Origin: a virus
Direction: 5' to 3' (one strand)
Virus record (IMG/VR): IMGVR_UViG_3300031951_000087
Span: 1 to 64,000 of that record
DNA: 64,000 bases
Below are positions 44,687 to 53,701 of this stretch, piece after piece; the stretch's first letter is position 1; the number at the start of each line of letters is the position of its first letter. A program made the translations under genes and the position numbers. Below the pieces are notes generated by a model. That model was not told the origin of the DNA, made no database searches, and saw nothing but the letters and a program-made list of their open reading frames with translations.

Positions 44687-46587
44687 TATGGTGCCGGTAT
44701 TAATGTTGCTGTAAAATCCCCACTGTTAACAATACATGCGTTATCAGGACAGTTAAAATTAAACAAACCAAATTTATTTTTTAATATTCTATAATTATGT
44801 TGTACTTGTGCAGAACCCAATGGTTCAACATACATTCTGAACTCAGATATACCGCCCATAAATGTCCCACCAAAATTTTGTTCTAATAAAATATTTGTGG
44901 TAAGTCCTGATAAACTTGTTCCACTTAATGTATTATCACACATAACTTCAGGGTCTTGGATATATGGACCTGTTGTCCCGCTACAACCACTAAATGTTAA
45001 TGATTCTCTTAATCCAAAAGTTCCACCACCCCATGATATATTAAATGGAACCCCAATTTGTTTTTCTTTAACTTCGTTCAATTCTCTTGGAATAATTTCT
45101 TCAAAATCTTCAATGGTCATAAACAATTTACCATTAACAAAGAATTTAAGTTTTCCTAATCTATATTCTCTTTGGTCTAACCATTTTCTGTTCAGTTGAA
45201 TTGTCTCAACTTTGCTTGGATAGGTATTTCCCGAGTGTGTTGCTGGTGGTCCAATTAATGATACAGTGTTACCATATGTTGATGCCGTATAAGTCATTCG
45301 TCTAATATCACCCAATCCTCCCATGTTCAATAAATCACATTCATCCCAAGTTATATTTCTTTCAAACACAACATCTAACATCAACCATTTTTCAATACCT
45401 GTTGAACCTGTTGTACATACATCATAGATTCCATCTGTTGAACATATTTCAGTAATGGTATATCCCGATTCAAAAGTTAATCCTGTTGTTTCACAAGCTC
45501 CCGTTGTTGAACAACTACCTGTTAATAATAAAAATTTAACACACAAATGTGGGTTTGATGGGTCACCCTCGAATCGTAGTGATAATGCATTTGAAAAAAC
45601 ATCATCTTCAGGATTGTGGTCTTCTTGTACTACAGTTGTTGTGGTACAATTGTGTGATATAGTAATTGCTGAAGATGGGTATAATGTATGACAATCAGAA
45701 TTAGTGAATGCAGTATTCGAACACGCACAAGTTGTTAAACAATCTGTTAATCCTGATGTCACTCTTGTGTACCCTGAAAAAGTATCAGCGGTTCCTGCTG
45801 CGTAATGATAGAATTTGTTTTCAGCTCTTGCTCCCATAAAGAAGAAGGTACCTGAATTTTCAGTATAAATGTTATTTAGATATGTTTGTCCCGATGAAGG
45901 AACATATTCATCAACCAATCTTGGTTTTAACATCATTTCTACCGTCCACCCTTTATGCATCCTTTCAGGTAAAACTTCATAATCATAACCGTATAACTTA
46001 TAAAACCCTTGTAAATAACCACCGTATAATTCATAGTATTGACCAATAGTTGTTGCTGTTTTGGATACAATATTATATAATGTTTGTGCGGTAATTCCTG
46101 AAAATCTTTGATTTGGGCTTTGAGTATAACCTGTAACAGGTCTCATTTTAAATCTCCTATCGTAATGTAATGGGTCAAACTTAAAAACATCACTAATACC
46201 CATTGAATAATATAATGTTTGTCCTGTCATTTCAGTCACAAGTCCATTATCAATTCCTGTTAATCCAACATCACAAACACCTGTAAAGGCACTATAACAA
46301 GTATCGTTTAATGGGTTAACATTATAATTGTTTAAAGAAATAATTGTATTACCTGAAAAATAATCACCATATGAATATGAAAAATTTTGTGAACAACCTG
46401 TGTTAGATAATTCAATTGATATTGGTAATCTATTACCATCATTGTATCCAATTAAGTAAGGTGAATAAATAACCTCTTGGTCATATTGTTTTTCATCGGC
46501 AACAAGAAAGAAATCGGTGTATGAACTATCATCCGCTCTTATGTCCAATCTATTAAAATAATAGTTATTTATGTTCTGTGTTGCCAT
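44686..46587 (-). CDS. Tail-fibre/virion protein with LamG-like C-terminal part
   Basis: 633 residues. The N-terminus is virion-like ([40 protein letters not shown]). Cysteines are frequent ([21 protein letters not shown]) which is unusual in this genome. The C-terminal half has a LamG-type layout: [13 protein letters not shown], then [20 protein letters not shown] and [18 protein letters not shown]. Its last base is the first base of the next gene's start codon, so the two are translated together. It is likely a fibre-proximal adaptor or an adhesin. Its ATG is 7 nt after a TATTTAT box, which is opposite the start of the plus-strand group. Confidence 0.65.
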   Translation of the reverse strand: MATQNINNYYFNRLDIRADDSSYTDFFLVADEKQYDQEVIYSPYLIGYNDGNRLPISIELSNTGCSQNFSYSYGDYFSGNTIISLNNYNVNPLNDTCYSAFTGVCDVGLTGIDNGLVTEMTGQTLYYSMGISDVFKFDPLHYDRRFKMRPVTGYTQSPNQRFSGITAQTLYNIVSKTATTIGQYYELYGGYLQGFYKLYGYDYEVLPERMHKGWTVEMMLKPRLVDEYVPSSGQTYLNNIYTENSGTFFFMGARAENKFYHYAAGTADTFSGYTRVTSGLTDCLTTCACSNTAFTNSDCHTLYPSSAITISHNCTTTTVVQEDHNPEDDVFSNALSLRFEGDPSNPHLCVKFLLLTGSCSTTGACETTGLTFESGYTITEICSTDGIYDVCTTGSTGIEKWLMLDVVFERNITWDECDLLNMGGLGDIRRMTYTASTYGNTVSLIGPPATHSGNTYPSKVETIQLNRKWLDQREYRLGKLKFFVNGKLFMTIEDFEEIIPRELNEVKEKQIGVPFNISWGGGTFGLRESLTFSGCSGTTGPYIQDPEVMCDNTLSGTSLSGLTTNILLEQNFGGTFMGGISEFRMYVEPLGSAQVQHNYRILKNKFGLFNFNCPDNACIVNSGDFTATLIPAP

Positions 46588-46594
46588 TCAATAG

Positions 46595-46601
46595 ATAAAT
46601 A
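46595..46601 (-). promoter_or_regulatory. TATTTAT box, minus-strand half of a divergent pair
   Basis: GTATTTATCTATTG on the minus strand, 7 nt before ATG 46587, in the 50-bp divergent gap. Confidence 0.5.
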
Positions 46602-46613
46602 CAAACAATATGG

Positions 46614-46620
46614 TATTTAT
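46614..46620 (+). promoter_or_regulatory. TATTTAT box, plus-strand half of a divergent pair
   Basis: GGTATTTATAGATAAAC on the plus strand, 17 nt before ATG 46638. Together with the opposing copy it fills the divergent gap between the fibre operon and the small-protein operon. Confidence 0.5.
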
Positions 46621-46637
46621 AGATAAACTGTTTCAAT

Positions 46638-47369
46638 ATGTCTGAACATAAATATAAAACAAAAAAGGAAGCTTTAGACGCAGCTGAAAAACTTGGTTGT
46701 CTTGGATATCACAAAATGGGTGATGATTCGTATATGCCGTGTAAATCACACGAAAGATTTAAAAAATTAAATTCAACAAAAACTAAAGAAGAACCCGAAG
46801 GTGAACTTGAAGAATTTGTGGATGCCGATGGTACAATGTTGAATTCTAAGATTCCAATTTTAGACCCAGCATTACACCCAAGAAAAACTATGGACCAAAC
46901 CGTTCAAGCTGCAAGAAATGTTTATGACATTTTTAGAATGGGTTATAGAAGATATTTTAGTGAGTCGGCTAAAGAAATTGAAGAGCATGATATGGAACAT
47001 GCGTTTTCTTATGATGAAACCAAATTTATGAACGCCAAAGAAACAATAAAATATTTGGAAAAAGAATTAGGTTTGGATAGTGAGGATGCTAAAGACAGAG
47101 CAAAGGAAATGGGTAAAGACCCAAAGATGGATAAAAAATCTAAATTTAAAGACGATAAGAATTTTGTTAATCGTGGTGTAATTGCGGAAAAAGATGTTGA
47201 TGAAGTTAAAGAAGAAATTATTTCAAAAAAATCTAATGACCAAGAAATTACAGAAAAATCTAAAATTTCATCAAAGGTAATTTCAAGAAATGTAACCGCA
47301 CTTAAAAAACAGGCGGAAAAAGAAGGTATATCAATAAACGACTTAATAAAAATGTTGAAAAGTGAATAA
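46638..47369 (+). CDS. Charged late protein, unknown
   Basis: 243 residues, unrecognised. The N-terminal KTKKEALDAAEKLGCLGYHK followed by GDDSYMPCKSHE is a small motif with two cysteines and a histidine that I have seen at the N-terminus of other phage structural proteins. The rest is highly charged and helical (DAKDRAKEMGKDPKMDKKSK), ending with a Lys/Glu-rich helix. It heads five plus-strand genes under a TATTTAT box. A structural or morphogenetic role is inferred from the promoter and neighbours. Confidence 0.55.
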   Translation: MSEHKYKTKKEALDAAEKLGCLGYHKMGDDSYMPCKSHERFKKLNSTKTKEEPEGELEEFVDADGTMLNSKIPILDPALHPRKTMDQTVQAARNVYDIFRMGYRRYFSESAKEIEEHDMEHAFSYDETKFMNAKETIKYLEKELGLDSEDAKDRAKEMGKDPKMDKKSKFKDDKNFVNRGVIAEKDVDEVKEEIISKKSNDQEITEKSKISSKVISRNVTALKKQAEKEGISINDLIKMLKSE

Positions 47370-47823
47370 AGACCTGTATGGTAAGGAATATCAAATTCCA
47401 CCACATTTATTAAACATGATTGCGAAAGGTTTAGCTAAGTATTCAAATCAGAGTACTGAAAATGTTAAACGTGCACAAGATTTAATATCAACAGGTAATG
47501 CAACTTATCAACAATTAAAAAGAATAAAAAACTGGTTTGAATCAAACTCCAATACATCAAACCCTGAATTTCATCTTTTAGGTGGTGGAGCGTTTAAAGG
47601 ATGGGTTGACCAAACATTAGACTCAGATAGAGGGGCAATTGATTTATCTAAAAAAGCAAAGAGTGTTGCGATGTCAAATCAATACAGTGACGAACACGAA
47701 AAAAATAATGACTTGAGAAAAGATTTCAGACCAAGTCAATCACATAAAAAAAGTGGGCACAAAATAACAGGTGTTCATGAAGAAATTGAAAGAATAAACA
47801 CGTGGTTTAAAATATTAATATAA
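47362..47823 (+). CDS. Hypothetical protein, GTG start
   Basis: 153 residues from GTG 47362, overlapping the previous gene by 8 bp. Sequence: a helical first half (HLLNMIAKGLAKYSNQSTEN, VKRAQDLISTGNATYQQLKR) and a charged His/Lys-rich end. No known motif. Translational coupling by overlap on both sides (stop 47823 and next ATG 47823) supports a real gene in this small-protein operon. Confidence 0.6.
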   Translation: MNKDLYGKEYQIPPHLLNMIAKGLAKYSNQSTENVKRAQDLISTGNATYQQLKRIKNWFESNSNTSNPEFHLLGGGAFKGWVDQTLDSDRGAIDLSKKAKSVAMSNQYSDEHEKNNDLRKDFRPSQSHKKSGHKITGVHEEIERINTWFKILI

Positions 47824-48128
47824 TGAGTACACAAAACGACAGATTAGATTTTTCGCAACCTGCTGGTGACAACAATCAGTTAAGTTTTTATGCGGAACAA
47901 CAAAGAGCAAAATTATTTCCGAGAAATGATTTTAACACAAAGAATCAATACGGTCCAACAAACAAAGACGCATTAGCAGACGGTGACGCTATGGGTAGAG
48001 GGACTGGTGGATTTTTGGACGTTAACAATGATAAAATTGGAAATAGTGCTGATATTATGGATAGAATTGATAATATCAAAACAAACAAATATAACTCAAA
48101 AGCACCTTATACAACACCAACACCATAA
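47823..48128 (+). CDS. Small Asn/Asp-rich hypothetical protein
   Basis: 101 residues, unrecognised, low in hydrophobic residues (RLDFSQPAGDNNQLSFYAEQ; DADGD-type acidic stretch DALADGDAMGRGTGG). Likely partly disordered. The start and end each share one base with the neighbouring genes, a coupled arrangement. No function can be assigned. Confidence 0.55.
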   Translation: MSTQNDRLDFSQPAGDNNQLSFYAEQQRAKLFPRNDFNTKNQYGPTNKDALADGDAMGRGTGGFLDVNNDKIGNSADIMDRIDNIKTNKYNSKAPYTTPTP

Positions 48129-48535
48129 TGAAACTTTTTTCATCATTTAAAGATGTATTAACTGAAGCAGTGTCTTTTGATGACTTACAAAAAGCCATCA
48201 AAAGCTTGGATGTTATTACAATTACTTACGATGGTGATGAACCGGGCGGTAAAGGATATAGAACTGTTTACCCCGTTTGTTTGGGTAGGTCAAAATCTGG
48301 TAATTTGGTTTTAAGAGCTTATGATATTGAAGGAGCATCCCACAGAGCATCACTTGGATTAAAACCTTTACCGAGTTGGAGAATGTTTAGAATTGATAAA
48401 ACATTTACTTTTAACCGAACTGGTGAGAAATTTAATGAACTACCTGTGGACTATAACCCAAATGGAGATAAATCAATGACACAAGTTTACATAAACGCAA
48501 AACTAGGTCAAACCCCTGAAGAAATAATAGCATAA
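48128..48535 (+). CDS. WYL-domain-like small protein
   Basis: 135 residues. The pattern ITITYDGDEPGGKGYRTVYP, VCLGRSKSGNLVLRAYDIEG and LPSWRMFRIDKT matches the layout of a WYL domain: a short strand with Y, an R-x-x-x-P corner, a long strand and a terminal R-hydrophobic-D element. WYL domains bind nucleic acid or small ligands in transcription regulators and phage-defence regulators. Here it stands alone without a winged helix, in a late-type operon. A regulatory role is possible but not shown. Confidence 0.5.
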   Translation: MKLFSSFKDVLTEAVSFDDLQKAIKSLDVITITYDGDEPGGKGYRTVYPVCLGRSKSGNLVLRAYDIEGASHRASLGLKPLPSWRMFRIDKTFTFNRTGEKFNELPVDYNPNGDKSMTQVYINAKLGQTPEEIIA

Positions 48536-48536
48536 T

Positions 48537-49127
48537 ATGAGCAACGATTTAATGGCAAAATTAGCCTTATCCAAAAAAATAATGGATAGACACCAAGTAA
48601 TACCAAGAGGTAATGCAAGTGGTACCCCAAATTATAATACACCAATGGTTGAAAACTACGAAGCAGTTCCTGCAACTTATAACATACCACAAGAATACGC
48701 CTCTGATACATCTTTATCAGAAGTTAAACAACCTGAATTACCAACACAAGATAGAATTTTAAATTCAAAATTACCTGATGAAATAAAACAATTAATGATT
48801 GAAAACCCAATTGCTCAAGCAAGTTTACCGGGAACTACAAATGTTTTATCTAATGAAATTATTGAAGGAGCACAAAAGTTAATGGGAACAACACCCAAAA
48901 AACAAAGCCAACCTCAATCAAATAATACATCCGGTTTTGACATGAATGCATTAAAAACAATGATTAGAGACACTGTTAGAGACACAGTTAGAGATGTGGT
49001 TAGAGAAGAATTATCTAAATCAGGAATTATTGTTGAAAATGAACAAAAAACTAATGAATTTCTAAGTTTAAAAGTTGGTAAACATCTTTTTGAAGGTAAG
49101 GTTACAAAAATTAAAAAGATTCAATAA
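48537..49127 (+). CDS. Hypothetical late protein with C-terminal helix
   Basis: 196 residues, unrecognised. The middle is Gln/Pro/Asn-rich (KKQSQPQSNNTSG) and likely a linker. It is followed by a heptad-like helix TMIRDTVRDTVRDVVREELS and a short basic end (GKHLFEGKVTKIKKIQ). It is last of the five-gene group and begins 1 bp after the WYL-like gene. An oligomeric virion or assembly role fits the helix but is only inference. Confidence 0.55.
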   Translation: MSNDLMAKLALSKKIMDRHQVIPRGNASGTPNYNTPMVENYEAVPATYNIPQEYASDTSLSEVKQPELPTQDRILNSKLPDEIKQLMIENPIAQASLPGTTNVLSNEIIEGAQKLMGTTPKKQSQPQSNNTSGFDMNALKTMIRDTVRDTVRDVVREELSKSGIIVENEQKTNEFLSLKVGKHLFEGKVTKIKKIQ

Positions 49128-49142
49128 GGTTTGATTATTCAA

Positions 49143-49172
49143 TTAATATTTCTATATTTTAAGAAATATTAA
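49143..49172. promoter_or_regulatory. Perfect 10-bp inverted repeat upstream of the first glycosyltransferase
   Basis: TTAATATTTC and its exact complement GAAATATTAA flank a 10-nt A/T loop, 4-33 nt before ATG 49176. It is the only such element in the 48-bp gap between the late group and the glycan group. It could be an operator or a start-masking hairpin. Confidence 0.45.
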
Positions 49173-49175
49173 CAT

Positions 49176-50387
49176 ATGTCAAAGATTAAAATACTAGTTT
49201 TACCATCAGACAGAACGGGAGTTGGTAAATTTCGTTCAATCGAACCTCACATTTTTTTACAGAATAAATACCCTGAAGATTTTCACGTAGATATTGATTT
49301 TGAACCAAAAATGGATGATATATCCTATTGGACAAAATACGATATGGTTTGTTTTCACAGGAGTTTGAATCCTGATTATGATAAATCCAATACACTAATC
49401 CAAGTTTTAAATAGCTTAGGTATTATTACCGTGATGGATTTAGATGACTATTGGCTACCCACAAAAGAACATCCAGCATATCATTTAGTTGTACAACACA
49501 AAATTCATGAAAAAATTTTAGCGAACATCAAGGTCGCAAAATATGTGACGACAACTACATCTATTTTTGCAGATGAAATTAAAAAGTATAACAAAAATGT
49601 ATTTGTTTTACCAAACGCTATTAATCCAAATGAACAACAATTTATGGAACCAACAAAACCATCAGAAAAATTACGATTTGGTTGGTTAGGTGGTTCTTCA
49701 CACTTGCATGATTTGGGATTAATGAAAGGTTTTACAGATGCTATTGGTCAAGAATTTAGAGATAAGTCACAAATATTTCTTTGTGGTTTTGATACAAGAG
49801 GAACAATGACTGAAATTAACGCACAAACTGGTGAACAAAAACAAAGAGCAATTCTACCACAAGAAACTGTGTGGGCGAGATATGAAGAAATTTTTACAAA
49901 AAATTATGAATTCACAACACCTGAATACAAGGATTATTTGATGAAATTTAGACAAGACTCTTGGAATGGTAGTGAACAATTTTATAATCGTGTTTGGACT
50001 GAACCAGTGACATCTTACGCGAAAAACTACGCTAAATTTGATGTGTCTTTGGCACCAATTATGAATCACACATTTAATAGAGTTAAATCACAATTGAAGG
50101 TAATTGAAGCTGGTTTTTATAAAAAAGCAATTGTGGCATCAAATATTGGTCCTTACACAATTGATTTGAAACATTCATTGGAAAATGGTAACTTTGTTGA
50201 TGGAAATGCAATCTTAGTTGAGGAAAAAAGAAATCATTCAGATTGGGCTAAAGCAATGAAAAAACTAATTCAAAACCCAACATGGGCGGCAGATTTAGGT
50301 GAAAGATTATACGAAACAGTAAAAGACAAATACGATTTAAATATTGTTACAGACCATAGAGCACAACTTTACAAATCATTAAAATAA
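49176..50387 (+). CDS. Glycosyltransferase, GT-B fold (GT4-like)
   Basis: 403 residues. The N-terminal lobe begins KIKILVLPSDRTGVGKFRSI and reaches TVMDLDDYWLPT near residue 92; the C-terminal lobe shows RFGWLGGSSHLHDLGLMKGF near 167, a nucleotide-sugar-binding turn, and KVIEAGFYKKAIVASNIGPY near 307, where GT4 enzymes carry an EA-x-x-x-x-x-P type motif. It should transfer a sugar from a nucleotide donor. It starts the glycan group. No membrane segment or signal peptide is seen, so it acts in the cytoplasm. Confidence 0.7.
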   Translation: MSKIKILVLPSDRTGVGKFRSIEPHIFLQNKYPEDFHVDIDFEPKMDDISYWTKYDMVCFHRSLNPDYDKSNTLIQVLNSLGIITVMDLDDYWLPTKEHPAYHLVVQHKIHEKILANIKVAKYVTTTTSIFADEIKKYNKNVFVLPNAINPNEQQFMEPTKPSEKLRFGWLGGSSHLHDLGLMKGFTDAIGQEFRDKSQIFLCGFDTRGTMTEINAQTGEQKQRAILPQETVWARYEEIFTKNYEFTTPEYKDYLMKFRQDSWNGSEQFYNRVWTEPVTSYAKNYAKFDVSLAPIMNHTFNRVKSQLKVIEAGFYKKAIVASNIGPYTIDLKHSLENGNFVDGNAILVEEKRNHSDWAKAMKKLIQNPTWAADLGERLYETVKDKYDLNIVTDHRAQLYKSLK

Positions 50388-50388
50388 A

Positions 50389-51096
50389 ATGTTACCATAT
50401 CCAAAAACCAAATTATTATTCTTTGACTTGGAAACTGTTGGTGGTTATCCAACACTAAAAGAATTTGAAAAAAGTAATCCTGAACTTCATAAAGTTTTTA
50501 TGAAATATCAAGATTGGTTTATTAAAAAATTTCCTGAGGACAAAGACAAAACACCTGAGGAAATTTACGAAACAAGAGCCGCTCTTGTTCCTGAATTTGC
50601 CAAAATTGTTGTGGCAAGTTTTGCTTTTATTTCACCTGATGGAAAAATGCAAATGCAAACATTCGCGTTGGACGATGAAAAACAACTACTTAAAAATACA
50701 ATTCAACTTTTAAATAAGGTTCACAAACTTAATTTTTTTATGTGTGGACATAACATTAAAGGGTTTGATATTCCAATGTTGGCAAAACGGATGATGATTA
50801 ATGGTTTTGTACCACCGGCAATTATCCCAACCGCAGATACCAAGCCATGGGAAATTAAAGCCCTTGATACAAAAGAATTATGGAATGGTACAAACCCATT
50901 CACAATCGCGTCGTTAGAATTGATTTCAGTATCAATGGGTTGTGAATCATCAAAAGGTGGACCTGTTACTGGTGGTGTTGTTCACCACTCTTATTGGGAA
51001 GCAGGAATTCTTGATAAAATTGCGGAATACTGTGAAGACGATGTAAAAGCGTTGGTAGACTTAATAGAAAAATTTGATAAATTACAATATGTTTAA
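50389..51096 (+). CDS. 3'-5' exonuclease, DEDDy (DnaQ-like)
   Basis: 235 residues. Motif I is LLFFDLETVGG with Asp13 and Glu15. Motif II is GHNIKGFDIPMLAKR near 119-133 with the acceptor Asp. Motif III is YCEDDVKAL near 213, the Tyr-x3-Asp form of DEDDy enzymes. It should degrade or proofread DNA or RNA ends. It sits among glycan genes but is coupled by an 8-bp overlap to dUTPase, so these nucleotide-metabolism genes form an insert inside the glycan run. The polymerase has its own exonuclease, so this one probably serves repair or recombination. Confidence 0.75.
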   Translation: MLPYPKTKLLFFDLETVGGYPTLKEFEKSNPELHKVFMKYQDWFIKKFPEDKDKTPEEIYETRAALVPEFAKIVVASFAFISPDGKMQMQTFALDDEKQLLKNTIQLLNKVHKLNFFMCGHNIKGFDIPMLAKRMMINGFVPPAIIPTADTKPWEIKALDTKELWNGTNPFTIASLELISVSMGCESSKGGPVTGGVVHHSYWEAGILDKIAEYCEDDVKALVDLIEKFDKLQYV

Positions 51097-51685
51097 AAAT
51101 CTAAAACAAATGAATAGTTTAATTTCTGAAATGAAGAAATTAACAAATGACCCAAATGCTTTGAAAGACCCACAAGCAATGATGGAATCTATGGGTATTG
51201 ACCAAGATGAAATTGAAAAACAATTATCGGGTTTATTAACCAAAAAAGCAACTTTAAAATTTACCAAAATTCATCCTGATTCGGTTGAACCAAAGTATAA
51301 CTATGAAAGTGATTCAGGATTTGATTTACACTCAACCGAAGATTTGGAAGTTGGTCCATTTGGTAGAATTTTGGTACCAACAGGATTAAGATTTGATATT
51401 CCAATGGGTCATGAAATACAAGTAAGACCAAAGAGCGGTTTAGCTCTTAAACAAGGTTTAACTGTATTAAACACACCGGGAACAGTAGATGCTGGATATG
51501 ACGGTGAAGTAAAAGTTATTGTATATAATACAAATAATCACGTTGTAATAATACCAAAAGGTATGAAAATTGCACAAGCAGTTTTATGTCCAGTAATAAA
51601 TGGTAAATTTGTAACACTACACGAAGTAATCGAATTAGATGAAAAAGAACGAGGCTCAAACGGATTTGGTTCAACAGGAATCTAA
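51089..51685 (+). CDS. dut: dUTPase with N-terminal helical extension
   Basis: 198 residues from ATG 51089, overlapping the exonuclease gene by 8 bp. The trimeric dUTPase motifs are complete: SDSGFDLHS (I), PKSGLALKQG (II), GTVDAGYDGEVKVIVYN (III), GMKIAQAVL (IV), and ERGSNGFGSTG (V). About 55 residues precede motif I (LKQMNSLISEMKKLTNDPNA), an extension absent from cellular dUTPases. It hydrolyses dUTP to dUMP, keeping uracil out of the phage DNA and feeding thymidylate synthesis. Confidence 0.88.
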   Translation: MFKNLKQMNSLISEMKKLTNDPNALKDPQAMMESMGIDQDEIEKQLSGLLTKKATLKFTKIHPDSVEPKYNYESDSGFDLHSTEDLEVGPFGRILVPTGLRFDIPMGHEIQVRPKSGLALKQGLTVLNTPGTVDAGYDGEVKVIVYNTNNHVVIIPKGMKIAQAVLCPVINGKFVTLHEVIELDEKERGSNGFGSTGI

Positions 51686-52061
51686 TACTAGTCCTGTGTT
51701 GGCAAATGGTGTTAAGAACTATCTAATTGACATTGATGGTACAGTAACTGAAGATGTGCCAAATGAAGAATCTGAACGTATGGCAACTTGTTTACCATAT
51801 GAAGGTTCGGTAGATATGATTAACACTTGGTATGATGATGGACATATTATAACATTCTTCACATCGAGGACTGATGAACATGAAATAGTAACCAAACAAT
51901 GGTTAGATAAACATGGTTTCAAATACCACAACTTGTTACTTAATAAACCAAGAGGTGGAAACTATCATTGGATTGATAATCACATTGTACGAGCGACTCG
52001 TTATGATGGTAAATGGGGTGAATTAGTTAAAAAAGAACACACAATAGAAGTATTTGAATAA
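51639..52061 (+). CDS. HAD-superfamily phosphatase-like protein
   Basis: 140 residues from ATG 51639, but that overlaps dUTPase by 47 bp; GTG 51696 (121 residues) is an attractive alternative because the fold starts with NYLIDIDGTVTED right after it. DIDGT is HAD motif I with both Asp; TSRTDEHE is motif II. NYHWIDNHIVRATRYDGKWG is the C-terminal part. No cap domain is present, so it should act on large or exposed substrates. It lies between dUTPase and glycosyltransferases. Confidence 0.7.
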   Translation: MKKNEAQTDLVQQESNTSPVLANGVKNYLIDIDGTVTEDVPNEESERMATCLPYEGSVDMINTWYDDGHIITFFTSRTDEHEIVTKQWLDKHGFKYHNLLLNKPRGGNYHWIDNHIVRATRYDGKWGELVKKEHTIEVFE

Positions 52062-53701
52062 TGATTACAATTGGATATAGTACCCGAAGTTCAAAACCTG
52101 AACTACAAGAATATTTTAAAAAAACTTGTGGTGTAAAAAATATACAGGTTATTGAAAAAGTTAACCCAAATGGTCAGTCGTTGACTGACGTTTATAACGA
52201 TATTTTAAATGAATCTGAAAATGACATTGTGGTACTTTGTCACGATGACATTTATTTTGATAACAAGAGTTGGGGATTTAAGATTTTGGAACACTTTAAA
52301 AAGACCGATTATGGTATCTTAGGGGTTGCAGGTTCAACTAACTTACCTAAGTCAGGTATGTGGTGGGAAGACCGTCGCAAAATGGTTGGTATTGTAAATC
52401 ACGAACACGAGGGTAAAAAATGGGAATCAAAATATTCAAATGATTTAGGGAACAAAATTCATCAGACAGTTTTGATTGATGGATTGTTTATGGTTGTGAA
52501 TAAAAGTAGAATCCAAGAAAATTTTGATACCAATGTTAAAGGTTTTCATTTGTATGATGTTGATTTTTGTTTTAGAAATTACATTAAAGATGTAAAAATT
52601 GGTGTAATGTTCAATATTAGAATAACCCATAAATCAATTGGAATGACAAATGAACAATGGGATTTAAACAGACAAGAATTTTCAAACAAATACCAAGACC
52701 AATTACCTATTAAAATCAAAAAAACAAAAGAAGATAAATTAAAAATTCTTTTATCTTGTTTAAATTTTAAAACATTTACAGGTTCAGAAGTTTATGTTTA
52801 TGAATTAGCCAAAGGATTAGTTAAAATGGGTCACGATGTTACAGTTTTATCTGAAATTGGTGGTCCGTTAACTGATAAAGCAAAAAAGATTGGTATTAAA
52901 GTTAGACCATTTAGTGAACCGCCAGGTTTTAAAATGGGTGATGGTAAATGGTCAGTGTCAACACCAAACGGTGTTGAGGTTTCTAAAGAAGGTATGCTGT
53001 ACAAAATACAAGATATTAACTACGATATTATTCACGTTCAACATGAACCAGTTACTAATATGGTACTACAATTATACCCAAATATTGAAAAAATTGCCAC
53101 CATTCATTCAGAAGTTATTGATTTAGAAAAACCTGTGAAACATGAATCAATTAAGAGATATATCGCAATTAGACCTGAAATTAAGGAACATATTGTTGAG
53201 CAAGATGAAATTACTGAATCACTAGTTGATGTTATTTATAACCCAATTGATGATACAAGGTTTAATGAAAAAGAAACCACAGAAGAAAATGCCGTGTTGT
53301 TTGTTGGAACAATAGATTATCTAAGAGAACAAACAATTAAAGATTTGATTGAATATACTAATGAAAATCAAATGGAATTGTGGATTGTAGGTGAAAACAA
53401 ATCAGATTATTTAAATGATATTTTATTAAACAAACACGTCAAAAGATTTACACCAACTTGGAATACCGAAACATTTATTAGAAAGGCAAAAGAAACTGCT
53501 GGTATTCTTTTAGGTAGAACAACAATTGAAAGTTGGATGTGTGGTAAAAAATCTTGGATATATAACGTAGACAAATCAGGTGGCATTTTATCAAAAGAAT
53601 TGGTTTCTCCACCACAAGATATAAATAAATTTTATGGTTCAACAGTTTGTGAAAAATTGGTGGACTCTTACCTTAATATTATCAATGAAACTTTTAATTA
53701 A
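52061..53701 (+). CDS. Two-domain glycosyltransferase (GT2-like plus GT4-like)
   Basis: 546 residues. Residues about 1-225 resemble a GT2-type A-fold: DIVVLCHDDIYFDNKSWGFK near 55 with the acidic DxD-like pair, and LIDGLFMVVNKSRI. Residues about 230-540 are a GT-B lobe pair: KILLSCLNFKTFTGSEVYVY, then VLFVGTIDYLREQTIKDLIE near 405 and TIESWMCGKKSWIYNV near 485. It could add two sugars in sequence. It starts at the stop base of the HAD gene (one-base overlap) and overlaps the next gene by 17 bp. Confidence 0.72.
   Translation: MITIGYSTRSSKPELQEYFKKTCGVKNIQVIEKVNPNGQSLTDVYNDILNESENDIVVLCHDDIYFDNKSWGFKILEHFKKTDYGILGVAGSTNLPKSGMWWEDRRKMVGIVNHEHEGKKWESKYSNDLGNKIHQTVLIDGLFMVVNKSRIQENFDTNVKGFHLYDVDFCFRNYIKDVKIGVMFNIRITHKSIGMTNEQWDLNRQEFSNKYQDQLPIKIKKTKEDKLKILLSCLNFKTFTGSEVYVYELAKGLVKMGHDVTVLSEIGGPLTDKAKKIGIKVRPFSEPPGFKMGDGKWSVSTPNGVEVSKEGMLYKIQDINYDIIHVQHEPVTNMVLQLYPNIEKIATIHSEVIDLEKPVKHESIKRYIAIRPEIKEHIVEQDEITESLVDVIYNPIDDTRFNEKETTEENAVLFVGTIDYLREQTIKDLIEYTNENQMELWIVGENKSDYLNDILLNKHVKRFTPTWNTETFIRKAKETAGILLGRTTIESWMCGKKSWIYNVDKSGGILSKELVSPPQDINKFYGSTVCEKLVDSYLNIINETFN

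Noticed and set aside
53634-53684. Longer start of the GT-A-type gene
   Set aside because: It overlaps the preceding glycosyltransferase by 68 bp and the encoded residues do not resemble the fold; ATG 53685 fits better.
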